From assembly GCA_947095585.1 (NCBI GenBank), contig OX352763.1, forward strand, positions 15,673,462-15,737,461: a stretch of 64,000 nt of DNA, in the 5' to 3' direction. The notes beneath the pieces were generated by a model that worked only from the letters and a program-made list of their open reading frames with translations, was not told the origin of the DNA and made no database searches. A program made the position numbers and the translations under genes. The DNA is from Nephrocerus scutellatus. Taxonomy: Eukaryota > Arthropoda > Insecta > Diptera > Pipunculidae. Shown one piece after another: positions 1-10,659 of this stretch (its first letter is position 1; each line of letters begins with the position of its first letter).

Positions 1-1060
1 AGCAGTAAAAGTTTTCCGTTCCAATTGTAAGCTGTCAACTGACACCGAAAGTTGCGTAAAAACCGCTGTCAATCGAAGGATAACATAGTATGAGAGCCAT
101 ACGTGTGTGTGTGTGTTTGGGTTTTTATTCGCATCCATGTTCTTACTCTGTGTTTTCAAATCAACGAACGGCATCAAGGAAAAGTGCACCAAGTCCCTGT
201 AGCTATGCGAACGGCTCACAAATAGTTCTCGTTTTCATTTTGCTTCCTTGTTGGCTGCAAATCGCATCACGGATTAAGTTAATTTAACGAGGCAAAACAG
301 GATTAACATGGAATTCTTTTTCGATTGTTTTTCAGTTGCAGAACCGAACAACCAACGCTCGAGGACACACATCACGACACCAACGCCGAGGACGAAGCAA
401 CTTTGAGGTGTGAACGAACTTGTTACACCATCAGGGAACATTTCTGTTGAAAGTCTTCTCCTTTCAGTACGAGTGTGTGTATTTGTGTTTGTGTGTGTGT
501 GTGGCTGTGTGTATGCGTGTATGTTAAAGAAAAGTATTAAACAGTGATTAGTTGTTGGATTTATTCACTCGGCATGACTCTGGCATGCTGTACAAATTCC
601 ATGCTGAATGGGATCTCGAGTTTGGTGTTGTTCAAGGCTATGCAAAGCAGTAGTACGTATCTCTAGACTCGTGCGAATTTATCACTTCCAGCGATGTTAA
701 TTGAGTGGAAATGAATAAATTTGGTTTGAAATTGAATGGGGTGACAGTTGAACTCGTGTGGATTCTTTTGCGGAACCATAAAAGATACGCAACTACGTTT
801 TTTGTGATGACAATTAATGAATAATTAAATCTTTTCAACTTGATGTTTGCAATTTTTAAGACGTCCACCCGAGTTGAGCATATAATGACGGTGGGTATAT
901 CACACTGTGATATAACGGGTGCCCAATATACCGCATCTTATTTTCGAAATTTCGGTCCGTTATTATTTTCTGGTGTTTTTTTTTTCTCCCTACCCTACCC
1001 CAATTGGCTGATACTGTGACCTAAAAATATCTATTGTATCGTAGAGTGTTACTAATCTAA
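1..1060. other. No gene recognised; TG-rich microsatellites
   Basis: I see no supported gene here. Short (TG)n-rich tracts lie near 104-120 and 473-535. An acceptor-like tract followed by AG lies near 320-345. An ATG in fair context at 574 opens only 30 codons, which could be a short first exon, but nothing confirms it. Confidence 0.4.
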
Positions 1061-1068
1061 GAGACTAA

Positions 1069-1863
1069 CTACTTTCCTAATGAAGGATAGTATGTCCTTA
1101 GTGGCAGAGAATTACGCAAATCCACCGACAAACATGATGCCTTGTGGAAAATATGTCTCCTTAACCAGATCAAGCCTGGACACTCACAGAGAATGTGCCC
1201 GGATGTTTCGTCCTCCTCCAAGCAGAATCTACATTTCGTGTTTGAGCCCAGATTAATTTTGTTTAGGTGATATAGCAAGCCGCTAACTTTCTGATGCTAT
1301 CTTTGTCAAGATCAAGGATTTCCTTATAGGAAAAGGGCCTGAATAACCGTTTCGACTGTCTAAGCCCTGGAGTATTATCCCAGTGGACCAGACGAAGTTT
1401 TCTTTCCCATTTATTAATCATAGCTGTGGTGGTAACCCAGCTAATACCACAGTAGATTTTCGGTCCTAAGAACGCAGATTCTGAACCAGCCCTAGCTAGT
1501 TCATCTGCATGTTCGTTGTCTGCAACACCGTGGTAACCAGGGACCCTATCGAGTTTTACCATTTTGAGCCCTGCCAGGGATTGAAGTGCATCGTGCAACA
1601 TTACCTGACTTTGAGTTCATTATGCTGGACGATAGCGCTTTCAGTGCTGCCTGACTATCTGAAAAGATATAAAAAGAAGCGCCTATAATACCCTTACTTA
1701 GGCTTATCGTAGCGCTGACCTCAATGGCATGGAGTGGGACTCTTACCCATTGGTATTGACACTTTGGTGTTGGGTCCGAATACCCCATCGCCAACTCCAG
1801 ACTAAATCTTCGATCCGTCTGTGTACCAGACCAGATCTTTATTGTCCAGTGCTGGAGCACCAT
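1069..1863 (-). mobile_element. LINE fragment: RNase H and C-terminal zinc knuckle (family A)
   Basis: Read on the minus strand this is the 3' end of a non-LTR retrotransposon polyprotein, broken by frameshifts. In order it shows an RNase H core (IFSDSQAALKAL), then the VPGYHGVADNEHADELA motif, then a Cys-rich end (CRFCLEEDETSGHILCEC) of the C-x2-C-x8-H-x4-C type seen at the C-terminus of I/LOA/jockey-like LINEs. The tract between, with KRLFRPFSYKEI, recurs at about 40.9-41.2 kb and 55.4-55.9 kb, so these three belong to one family. It is not functional. The clade is inferred from motif layout only. Confidence 0.85.
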
Positions 1864-2790
1864 TAGACCAGATTGCTTGGAATTCCATTAGGACAGCGCT
1901 CTTCCGATTCCGTCTCTGAGCAGAATCTCGATTCAATCAATTGGAACTCTTGCTTATTCAATTGATCTCCATTGTCAAATTTTGTTATTAATGATGAGAA
2001 TTCAGCATTCTCCTGCCGCATAGCTTCGGTCAATTCATAAAAAAACAATTCACTGCCATAACTGCTGACCCTCGATACGCTGTATTTTTTACCTCCAAAT
2101 GAGAGTGGCTCTAACCCGTGGCAACTGCTTCAAATCACCAATAAGAATGATGTGCAATCCACTAAAAGCCGCATCACAATTTCCCGTTATTTCTAACATT
2201 TCCGCCCCAATCATGCTGACTTAATCGATGAGTATTATCTTGACACACTTAAATAAAGATCTTTATAAACCATTGACATCGTCCGATATTGGCAATTGGA
2301 AACTCGAAAGGTTTATTTAAAGCGCAGTAAATTGGGCGCCGTGGCTCAGTGGAAAAGCGCACGGCTACTGAGCAGGAGTTCGTGGTTCGAATCCCAGTAA
2401 CACCAAAAGTATTTTTCACGGTGTCCCATCTCTCGCGATTGGATGTCAAACGTTCCGAGAGTAATTACTTGTCACGGAAAGCTTCTCAATTCGCCCTTCG
2501 GAGCCGGCCTTAAATTGTTGGTCCCTTCCATTTGTGTCCAAGAATATTACATGCACAACACAAATGGTCGCGAAAAGCTAGGCCCTGGACCGCAACGGTC
2601 TGTCGCTCCGAATATTATTATAAACAGTCGTGCCTCCTGTAGCAACCACGGCTTTCCCTGTCGATTCACATGCAAGATAGGCATTACAATAACCATCCGT
2701 ATCTGTGAATCGATTACAAATTTTTATGATGAGTTTGATGAGAAAAGTCTTCACACATCCAGCAGGACCAGTCAAGAACAGTGGTAACGG
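1863..2790 (-). pseudogene. Pif1/Helitron-type helicase relic, split by a SINE
   Basis: Minus-strand translation gives the ordered motifs of a Pif1-family helicase as found in Helitrons. A Walker A region with TGPAGCVKTF lies near 2745-2775, where the usual GTGKT has become CVKT. It is followed by STGKAVVATGGTTVY, then ALNKPFEFPIANIG near 2290-2330. Walker B (IILID, then stop, then VSMIGAEM) lies near 2190-2245, where the catalytic Glu codon is now TAA. GDLKQLP lies near 2120, and FYELTEAMRQ with LIESRF at 1900-2045. The GGTTVYN and ALNKPFEF halves are separated by a SINE of about 280 bp inserted in the opposite orientation. Stops, frameshifts and the altered P-loop make it a pseudogene. Helitron origin is inferred; a host PIF1 retrocopy is less likely because the sequence reads closer to the transposon type. 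Confidence 0.75.
2335..2612 (+). mobile_element. tRNA-derived SINE, copy 1
   Basis: The head is tRNA-like, with an A box TGGCTCAGTGG at 2343-2353 and a B box GGTTCGAATCC at 2385-2395. A non-tRNA body of about 200 bp follows, starting ACCAAAAGTATTTTTC. A second, diverged copy with the same head and body lies at 3503-3740. The acceptor stem does not pair like a real tRNA, so I call it a Pol III SINE. It sits inside the helicase relic, which shows it transposed after that element arrived. Confidence 0.8.
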
Positions 2791-3090
2791 GTGTGGATAT
2801 TTTGATATTAAAAACCATATAATATGTTGTACCTATTGCTTTGCGTTTGGCTTTCTGACGAAATTTATTTTATTATTACGTCATCGCAAGCCGAGCTCTA
2901 ACCAATTTTCTTAAAATAAGTCTCAGTTCCACTTTTCCATGCATTACACGCGCCACACTCGACCCCCGACACGCGCACAGGCGGAATAACACGCGTAACA
3001 AAAGTTAACAATCGATTTTATTCCCCATAAAATGTTTTGAGTAATTTTTTCCTATATATAAAAATCGATTCTTAAGGATTAAACTCCAAA
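2791..3090. other. No feature seen
   Basis: AT-rich spacer between the helicase relic and a reverse-transcriptase relic. I see no open frame, RNA gene or repeat that I can support. Confidence 0.4.
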
Positions 3091-3502
3091 AATAATAAGT
3101 CCTCGAGATCAGATGGCATCCCAGAAGACCTGATTAATTCTGAAGAGTCTGCATTACACCAAGTAATTGAATAACTAATAGTGCAAGCATAGGAGGAAGA
3201 TGCAACGCCATTACACTATCCTGTGCCCCATTCATAAGAATGGAGTACCGCGTCTAAGATTTTCTCTTCTGTACTTCAAGATAGGATATCGCCATACGCA
3301 AAAGTCATTATTGGCCCATACCTGTGTCGCTTCATTCCAGGCAAATCGACAAATGGTCATATTTTCAACCTTATGCAGGCGATGAAAAAATGTACAGATT
3401 TCCGAAACTACACATCTATTTAAAGATTTTGAAGCCGTCAACGATAGAATATTAAAAAGATTAGACCTTTATTAAACCATGAGAGAATTGGCAAGATCTT
3501 AT
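3090..3502 (+). mobile_element. RTE-like reverse transcriptase relic
   Basis: Three-frame reading recovers the N-terminal RT region of an endonuclease/RT LINE: SDGIPEDLINSE, then a KIFSSVLQDRISPYA-like stretch, then FIPGKSTNGHIFNLMQAMKKC. This layout matches the start of the RTE-like RT in the element at 5-7.5 kb, but from another subfamily. It carries several stops and frameshifts. The downstream side is cut by the second SINE copy. Confidence 0.6.
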
Positions 3503-3740
3503 TACACTGACTCTAGTCATTAGTGCGTTGGACTTTTGAGCAGGAGGTTCTAGGTTCGAATCCCATTAAAACCAAAAGTATTTTTCTTGGTTGCACCTTT
3601 CACGAATATCTGACAAACGTCTGAGAGTGACAACTTGTCCCCGAAAGCTTCTTATCTTAAATTTGTGTGCAAAAATATAACTCACACAAAACGAATGGTC
3701 GCGAGAAGCAAGGCATTGGAACGCAAACATTATTATAATA
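3503..3740 (+). mobile_element. tRNA-derived SINE, copy 2
   Basis: The B box GGTTCGAATCC is intact at 3553-3563; the A box is degenerate. The body aligns with copy 1 through ACCAAAAGTATTTTTC, AACTTGTC-CGAAAGCTTCT and AATGGTCGCGAGAAGC, and both copies end in an ATTATTATA-rich tail. The head is shortened or eroded. The divergence suggests an old family. Confidence 0.75.
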
Positions 3741-4340
3741 TGTTATAAGCCAAGTTATTATATTTCGATCCAGATTACATGTTAAAAAATTCTAAAATAA
3801 ACACTATTTGTAAAGAATCCATAGTTCTTGGGGTCGTTGATATGAATAGTAATTGAAGACAACAATATCATCTGATAGAAAGGTAATGATGTAAAAATAA
3901 TCTAAATGATCGATATACCTAAGTGACGATTCAATATTTTTCGGACCAATCAATGCCGGGAACTCAGTCAGTAAACAAAAAATTCTGATATTGAATACAC
4001 ATTAAACGGATTTTAATGTTCTAAATTATATCTCGATGGTTTACATTGATAATATCTACACAATACAAATACAAATTCAAATACAAATACAAACTCAATA
4101 ATATTGCTTCTTTATTTAAACTTCAATTTGTTTATCAATTTACTTTAACAGCCACTGCAGGGCATATGAATCAGTTTATTAATATTTGGGAATTCTTAAG
4201 CACATCATCCACAGTACGGCAAGACTCATCACACACTCAATCGACTCCACTTCTCCAATGATTGCTCATTTCCACAAAAATAAATTTTCCTCCTTATGAG
4301 TACTCTCACATCTGACACTTGATTTTTAGTCACCGAAGTT
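3741..4340. other. No gene; AT-rich with a short AAATAC-type repeat
   Basis: I see nothing gene-like. A short imperfect repeat of ACAAATACAAATTCAAATACAA type lies near 4060-4100. The 3' UTR of the minus-strand peptide gene that follows probably lies at the right edge. Confidence 0.4.
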
Positions 4341-4544
4341 CTACAGCATCATGTATGCCATTACACCACGCTCCATGACGTTCTTCTCAAAAAAGCAGGG
4401 TTTCGGCAATCCATAACTACTCCAATATTGGCTCTCAATGTGGGAAGTTCCATCACTATATTCACGAGCGTTCCCGGCCAGACACACGTAAAACACTGAG
4501 AAGAAATACAAAGCGACGATCAGGTAGAACGTAATGTCTGTCAT
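4341..4544 (-). CDS. Putative small secreted peptide
   Basis: This is a 67-residue ORF from an ATG at 4544. The first 26 or so residues form a strong signal peptide (MTDITFYLIVALYFFSVFYV, then CLAGNA), which predicts secretion with cleavage near GNA. The mature part is about 41 residues, rich in Ser, Tyr and Glu, with a single Cys. I do not recognise the family. The case for a real gene rests on the signal peptide and on a clean promoter upstream: TATATAAATA at 4611-4620, an initiator-like TCACAGTC about 30 bp further on, and a 5' UTR of about 40 nt. An ORF this short could be chance, but the combination is unlikely. It might be an immune-induced peptide or another secreted short peptide; nothing in the sequence decides this. 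Confidence 0.55.
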   Translation of the reverse strand: MTDITFYLIVALYFFSVFYVCLAGNAREYSDGTSHIESQYWSSYGLPKPCFFEKNVMERGVMAYMML

Positions 4545-4680
4545 TCTGTTCCGTACTTTAGTTGTAAATACTTTCGCGTGACTGTGATCATTTGTGCAAT
4601 CGGTTCGAAGTATTTATATATCGAACTGGTAAAGCTTTGCCGACAACCACAGCCGGCACGGACGCCGCTGCTCTTATCAG
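4545..4680 (-). promoter_or_regulatory. TATA promoter of the small peptide gene
   Basis: On the minus strand TATATAAATA (4611-4620) lies about 30 bp upstream of an initiator-like TCACAGTC (4580-4587). A GATA motif (CTGATAAGAG, 4671-4680) lies a further 50 bp upstream. The spacing fits an insect TATA/Inr core promoter. Confidence 0.55.
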
Positions 4681-4819
4681 ATCAACTGGAACTTCGAGTT
4701 ATAGTAGGTACGCGAGCGAGAGCGAGAATCAGAGCAAAGTTGTGAAATTACAATTTCGCAATTGTACGTATGCACAAGTATTTGCGCGTATTTTCCCGTG
4801 CGCATTCTGTGATTAAACA

Positions 4820-5050
4820 TTTCACAGTAAAAGGTAATTACTATTTATATGTAACAAGTACTATACTTCCTTTGATGTTTTCGTTATTCTTGAAATCTAT
4901 TGCTAACATGTTGGAGTAAGTTTTGCGAAACATAACTCAGAAAATTTAGAAAATATAAATTGTCTTATACAAATCATAAATAGCAGCCCTTCTTCACGAA
5001 CTGTGTTAGAAAAATTGGTATTTTACTAAAAATTATTATTATTTTTATTT
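4820..5050. other. No feature seen
   Basis: AT-rich spacer without a supported feature. Confidence 0.4.
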
Positions 5051-7480
5051 ATTTCATACATATTCACGAGGTGGCCGCTGGTAATTTTCCTCCAATGCAT
5101 GAAAAGCTGAATGATTAGGCTAGTCCCTTCAAAGTAAGGTTGGCGCGAGGTCAACAACCTTGTCTTTACTTTATTACGGAATCGAAAATCAGCCTCGGAT
5201 ACAGTGATGAACGACGACGACTACGGCAACGAAAACGGCTAAACGATTTAAGAATTTTTTCATAGAACCTACGCTACCTGTATAGATCTTGAGCTGCACA
5301 GAAGCTGGCCGATATCCTGTCTAAATAAAAGGCTGACATAACTGCAATCCAAGAGATGCGGTGGACAGGGAAATGGTGTCTTACAAAAATCAGAATATGA
5401 CGTATATTACAGCTGTCACGCAAGATATTATGTGCTCGGGGTGAGATTTTTAGCTAGCAAAAGAATGAAATCCAACGTTATCGGCTTTAAAGCTATAAAT
5501 GAACGGCTATGCACCCTTCGCGTGCTGGGCAGATTTAAAAACACAAGCCTCATAAACGTTCACGCACCTACAGAGGAATCCCCAGATGATGAAAAAGAAG
5601 TATGATATAAAAATCATTCTGCGGGATATGAATGCTAAATAGGTAGGGAGCCAGTATTCAGGCAGTACATTGCCAGCCATAGCTTACACGAGAATCGACA
5701 ACGAGTTATAGAGATGGCTGCCAGCGATAATTTGATCGTCGCGAGTACAAGGTTTGCGCGTAAAAATTAAAAAGGAAACAAAGCCACATGGTTATCTCCT
5801 GATGGAGCCACTCGCAACCAGATAGAACTTGTGTTAATAGACCACCGTCACAACCCGAACCTGATGACGGTACGAACGTACCAAGGTTCCAACATCGACT
5901 CGGACCACTATCTTCTTTGTATGGTGCTCCGAGCGCGGATTGCATCATTACGAAAGACTGCATCCGCGAATCAGATTCGAGTCAACACGGCGGCGACCAG
6001 TAACAACTACGGTCAAGCGATAGGACTCTCCTGTCATTAGTCTGCTGACTCCATCTTAGGCAGTAGTCGTAGAGATGAAACGACTGGTTAAATGACGAAT
6101 ATAAGCTAGCGACTGAACATAAGAATGTTGCGTACCGAGCAATGCACGCGAAGATGAATATAAAAAAAGCAGCTCACAGGCAGCCTGTGAGAAGAATCTC
6201 ATCTGTGAACTAGAATAGTACAGAGAGCAAGGACCGCACCAGGCACGGAAGTTCCACCAAAGAGTCCGCGGTATGACGCAATATACACCGCATTGCACAT
6301 ATACTGCAAGGACAAAGAGGGTAATCTGATAGCCGACCTTAAAGTCGTCTTAGAGCGATGGAAAGAGCACTTTCATGAGTTGCTAAATGGTCAGTTAACT
6401 GAGGAAGTGAAGCCACCCAGGCAAATCAACAACTGATCAGATTTACATCCTTAAGCAGGTGATGGAAAAATGTCTAGAGTTTCAAAACTCACTATATCTT
6501 CTTTTTATAGACTTTAAAGCCGCCTATGATAGCATAGCCAACGTCGAACTTTATAAAGCCATGAGAGGATTCGGCATCTCAAATAAACTGACACGACTAT
6601 GTAGGTTGACCATGACCAATGTTATAAGCCAAGTAAAAATATCCGGATCACTATCAAGCCCATTCAACATCTATAACGGGCTCCGACAAGGGGATGGAAT
6701 GGCCTGCGTTCTCTTCAACCTGGTGTTGGAGAAAGTGATCCGAGACTCTGACGTAACAGCGAGAGAAACAATCCTCTATAAGTCCATTCAGGTACTGGCC
6801 TACGCAGACGTTATTGACATCGTTGGTAGAAACCCAAGAGCTGTACAGGAAGCTTTCATCCAGATCGAGCAGGCGGAACAAAATCTAAGGGCTGTACATA
6901 AATGAGAGCAAAACAAAGTACATGGTGGCCACGTCTGCGACTAGAAGATCCAACATTGGTCCCGCAATTAAAATAGTGGAGCTCGAATTTGAAGTCGTGC
7001 AATCCTTTAACTATCTCGGGTAAACTGTTGCAGCCGATAACAGTATGGAACTAGAACTACGCGCACGGTTTCTTAAAGACAACAAAGCCTACTATAGTCT
7101 GCCAAGACTCTTCAAAGCCAGGAACTTAACCTAACATCCAAGCTGCTAGTATATAAGACAATGGTCATACCAGTACTTACATATGGATCCGAGAGTTGGG
7201 TGCTTACCAAAAAGCATTCTGACCACTTAGCCGCGAGGAAGGACGATTCCGGAGACTCTATAATCCTGCTCGGAAAGTCCTTGCGGTAGGATTTATGGAA
7301 CACGACAGCGAGGCCGGCCAAGCCAATGCTGGAAGGATGGCGTAGACCAGGACACCCAGAGTTTAGGGATGCCAAACTGAATGACATCGCCTCGAAATCG
7401 GTACCGGTGGAGAGACTTTTTGCGGGAGGCCAGGAACGGGCCCCGGTTGTAGAGCCATATATGATGATGATGAATGACTA
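5050..7480 (+). mobile_element. RTE-like LINE, near full length but degenerate
   Basis: This is a non-LTR element on the plus strand. It begins with a 5' region ending ACGAAAACGGCTAAACGATT. An APE-type endonuclease follows near 5240-5960, with ADITAIQEMRWTG-like, LINVHAPTEESPDD, IIL-DMNAK and NPNLMTVRTYQGSNIDSDHY motifs spread over shifted frames. The reverse transcriptase is at 6459-6905, with FIDFKAAYDSI, GLRQGDGMACVLFNLVLE and QVLAYADVIDIVGRN; the catalytic YADD has become YADV. A C-terminal tract runs to 7470, and the 3' end reads CCCCGGTTGTAGAGCCATATATGATGATGATGA, the short ATG-repeat tail typical of RTE-like LINEs. Many frameshifts and the lost catalytic Asp make it dead. Related fragments lie at 15.8-16.8, 36.8, 47.3-49.0, 51.2-51.6 and 59.9 kb. 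Confidence 0.85.
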
Positions 7481-7520
7481 GTAGAGCAAGGTACGTGGAA
7501 TTTTCAATGCACGGCGCCAT

Positions 7521-8560
7521 TTGCTTGAAGAGTGGCTTAGACTAGAACAACTATAAATGAGGAACTACTGATAAAAATTAAAACTTTATGATAAAATAAA
7601 AAAGATACACGTAATTTTTTTATTATGTTAACTACAATACTCAAATATGAAAATAGAGCAAACCAGTATCTACTGTTCCAAAAATGTACGAATGACAAAG
7701 GAATATTTTCGAGTAGATAATTTAATTAATCATCCAGTATACCCGCGTCGGACGTCGCATTCCAAAAACGACCAGACCGGACAATCAATGAGATTTTAAA
7801 AGATTTAACTTGTGCAGGACACAAACATAGTGATTATTTTTTTTTAAAAAAATTATATTTACTTTATACTCATAAAATTGAATTTTGGAGTGCTCGTAGT
7901 GCATGTTGCATTTTTGCCCGCTTGACAGACCTTGATAGTAAGGACAATGTTGAAACAAAATAGAAAACTACAATGCAGAGTATATGCAATAATCGAGTTA
8001 ACAGATTTCAATGCAAACAAAAAGGAAATTTCGCTTCTGGTGGGACAGAATTCTATTAGGTATTTACTTTTTAATTAAGTAATTCTTTCTTTCAGAGCAA
8101 TGGATGACTGCATGTCATGCGGATGTAATTTTTTATCAAAATTAACAGTGACAGGTCGTTTGGGAAATTTTTTTGAAAACGTGATCGTCTACTTTCCCAT
8201 ATAAATGGGCTTTTGTCGTTGACACTATATGAGATTCGAGTGCACAAAAAATTAACAGAGAAATTCACTTGAAGTGGTCAACAATGGTTTTGAATATGGT
8301 TCGCCGTTTTTATTGATGTGGCTCTTAAACGAGGCACACTGCTGCCATCTTTAAATTGCAATGCAAAGCGTCCGTGTGTCCGTGTCAATTCTGTGTGCTG
8401 AAACCTTAAGGAGTAGTTCCTTTTCTTTTTTAAATTCTGTGTTCTTTGCGAATGTTGGCTAACATAATCGCTTTTTACTAAATCGACTGCTGCCTTAAAC
8501 CTTTGTTGAACACTAAAAGTCCTATTCCACATTCAATTTGGGCACCGTTGCTAATTTTAG
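7521..8560. other. No gene recognised
   Basis: AT-rich stretch. Short ORFs of about 84 residues on the minus strand look like chance, with no motif or promoter. Confidence 0.35.
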
Positions 8561-9330
8561 AATTATACAGACTCAGGAGTACAAGGTGAGCGCGTAAGAA
8601 TATCCACAGAGCCATCTGGGTGTATCCTGATTTTGCCACGTGTTTATAGACCGCTCCATCAACCCGAACCTGGTGCCAACGTCGGCAACTATCTTGTGGG
8701 TATAGTGCTTTGAGAGCAGATATCAATCACCAAGAAAGACTCTATCCAATTACCAGATTCCAGTTAACACGTCTGCCCTTCGCAACAAAGAGCGCAGAAC
8801 TGAAAACTACGGTAAAGCGATAGATCTTGCCATAAATAAAAGAAGATTACCTGGGACACAGATGTAGGTGTAGAGCTAACTATATTAAAGCCTTTATGCT
8901 TATCAGACTATTGGGTAGTATCAGCTAATTTCTCGTTAATAAACCACTTCCAAAAAACAGTGTGGCAATACGAGAAATCTGGTCGCTATTATTTCGCCAT
9001 AGCAACGTGGATGCCGCCGCTGATGCAATCACAAAAATCATCCTCATTGATATGAGAGACTTTATTCCTTTCACAAATAAGTCTGTCAAACCAAATGAGG
9101 ATGGATGGTAGGACTCAAGCTGTAAAGAGGCTTCTATGATTAGAGAGATATGCTGAGGAAAACCGAATAAATCTTAAACGTGCCAGAAATGATTGCAATG
9201 ACTTCAGCGAGTCAAATTCGCCTACGACCAAAAATACAACCTCTTTGTCGATTCCAACGGTCATTTAAAATGACATTCCAGTTGTCAGCTCTAGGTTAAG
9301 GTGGCTGCCAGTAAAACCGACTCACTTAGA
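8560..9330 (+). mobile_element. LINE endonuclease and linker relics
   Basis: Near 8640-8900 the plus strand reads FIDRSINPNLVPT and ENYGKAIDLA, matching the end of an APE endonuclease like that of the RTE-like element. Near 8930-9290 a different piece reads DVDAAADAITKI-LIDMRDFIPF, then DSSCKEA, then NLFVDSNGHLK. This is the endonuclease-to-RT linker of a jockey-type LINE. Both carry stops. Confidence 0.55.
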
Positions 9331-9592
9331 CCTACCACTACGACACGGATCAGGAAAACTTTCCTCCACCTACTCGATGAACCAGTTAGAGCTTCGTATG
9401 AAGCGTAAGAGACTACCAATGTCAATGGTTATGACTACTACAATAGCACCGATGTGGGATCTTTTTTGAGAGATCAAACACTTGGAGCGTTTTGGATTCA
9501 GCTTGGGACAGATCTGATTTGTCGCTACGCAAGTTGTACCGTTTGACCACCTTCAATTAGTTTGAACATTAGCATCCCTCTTTAACAAAAAT

Positions 9593-10020
9593 TTGCATGT
9601 AGCGATTGGTATGCCTATGGAACCATATTCAGGTAAGAAGGGTAGTGTAGTTCCTTGCTTGGCGAGTTCGTCAGCCATACAGTTACCCGGAATGTCTCTG
9701 TGCCCCGGCACTCAACACAGGTGGATATTGAACTGCTCCGCCATTTCCACGAGAGATGATCGGCAGTTAAGGGCTAGAATTGAAATTGTAGAGACTGACT
9801 CCAGGGATTTCAGTGCAGTTTGGCTATCCGAAAATATACAGACATCCGTAGCGAATATCAGCCAAGACAAGGCTTCACTTATCGCCATAATTTCAGCCTG
9901 GAAAAAACAACAGTGATTAGAAAGACGTAAAGAGAGGCTAAGATTTAGCTTTTTTGAGAAAACACCTCCGCCGAATCCGTCATCAGTTTTTGAACCATCT
10001 GTGTAAAAATGAATGTTAGT
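9593..10020 (-). mobile_element. LINE RNase H fragment
   Basis: Minus-strand reading gives FYTDGSKTDDGFGGGVF, AEIMAISEAL, CIFSDSQTALKSL, then WVPGHRDIPGNCMADELAKQG. These are the D-E-D-H signature blocks of a LINE RNase H. The reading frame is almost intact over 110 residues. It abuts, head to head, an RT fragment on the plus strand, so the two were joined by rearrangement or independent insertion. Confidence 0.85.
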
Positions 10021-10565
10021 TCTGAAGAGGTATTCTTTCAAGCTGGCATATTACCATTGCGTAAGCTTTTCCATCTATCCAATTCTTCTGAACTCTTCCC
10101 GAGAAGTTGGAAAACAGCCTTTATCCAGCGCTTACCCAAAAATGGCGAGACGTCGTCTCCTTCTTCGTACCGACCCATAGCACTTAAATCCATTCTTTCC
10201 AAGGTCATTGAAATTTTTCAGCTTACGAAATATCTTGAAACTAAGGAAATCTTAAGTGACCGGCAGTAAGGATTTCGTGGGCAACGTCCTATTTGTGATT
10301 TGATGGTATATTTCACCGAACAGTGGAACCGGTCTTTGCATCAATTTAGTGAAAGCAAAGCTGTTGCACTCGATATTTCCAACGCATTTGACAGAATTTG
10401 GCACCAAGCTCTTTTGTCCAAAATGCGAGCTTATGGAGTCGATGAAAAACTGCTTCATTGGACTAAAAGCATTCTTTTGGACCGCTCAATTCAAATGCTG
10501 GCGTTCCCCAGGGCTCTGCTTTGTCCCCGACACTCTTTTTCATTTGAAATGCTTTTATACTCGTA
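10020..10565 (+). mobile_element. LINE reverse transcriptase fragment (family B), 5' part
   Basis: The plus strand shows LFPRSWKTAFIQRLPKNGE, YRPIALKSILSKVIE, then a stop, then GFRGQRPICDLM, VALDISNAFDRIWHQALLSK and AYGVDEKLL. These are RT motifs 1 and 2/A of a jockey-type LINE. After a frameshift the PQGS-LSPTLF block can still be read near 10505-10545. A homologous stretch starting TTCTGAAGAGGT lies at 21852. The rest of the RT (F-ADD block) reappears at 11518-11600, after about 950 bp of unrelated sequence. Confidence 0.8.
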
Positions 10566-10659
10566 CTAACTTGCCTATGTCTGTCTTTCCGTCGGCTTAT
10601 ATGTCATTCTGTCACGCTTTTTTTCATTTTTGTGCAAGACTTTTCGGAGGCGGGTCATA

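Noticed and set aside
574..663. Short ORF (MTLACCTNSMLNGISSLVLF...) as a first exon
   Set aside because: Only 30 codons with a weak donor (GTACGT) and no downstream exon visible; kept only as a possibility.
2335..2410. tRNA gene suggested by A and B boxes
   Set aside because: The acceptor and anticodon stems do not pair, and a shared non-tRNA body follows; it is a SINE head.
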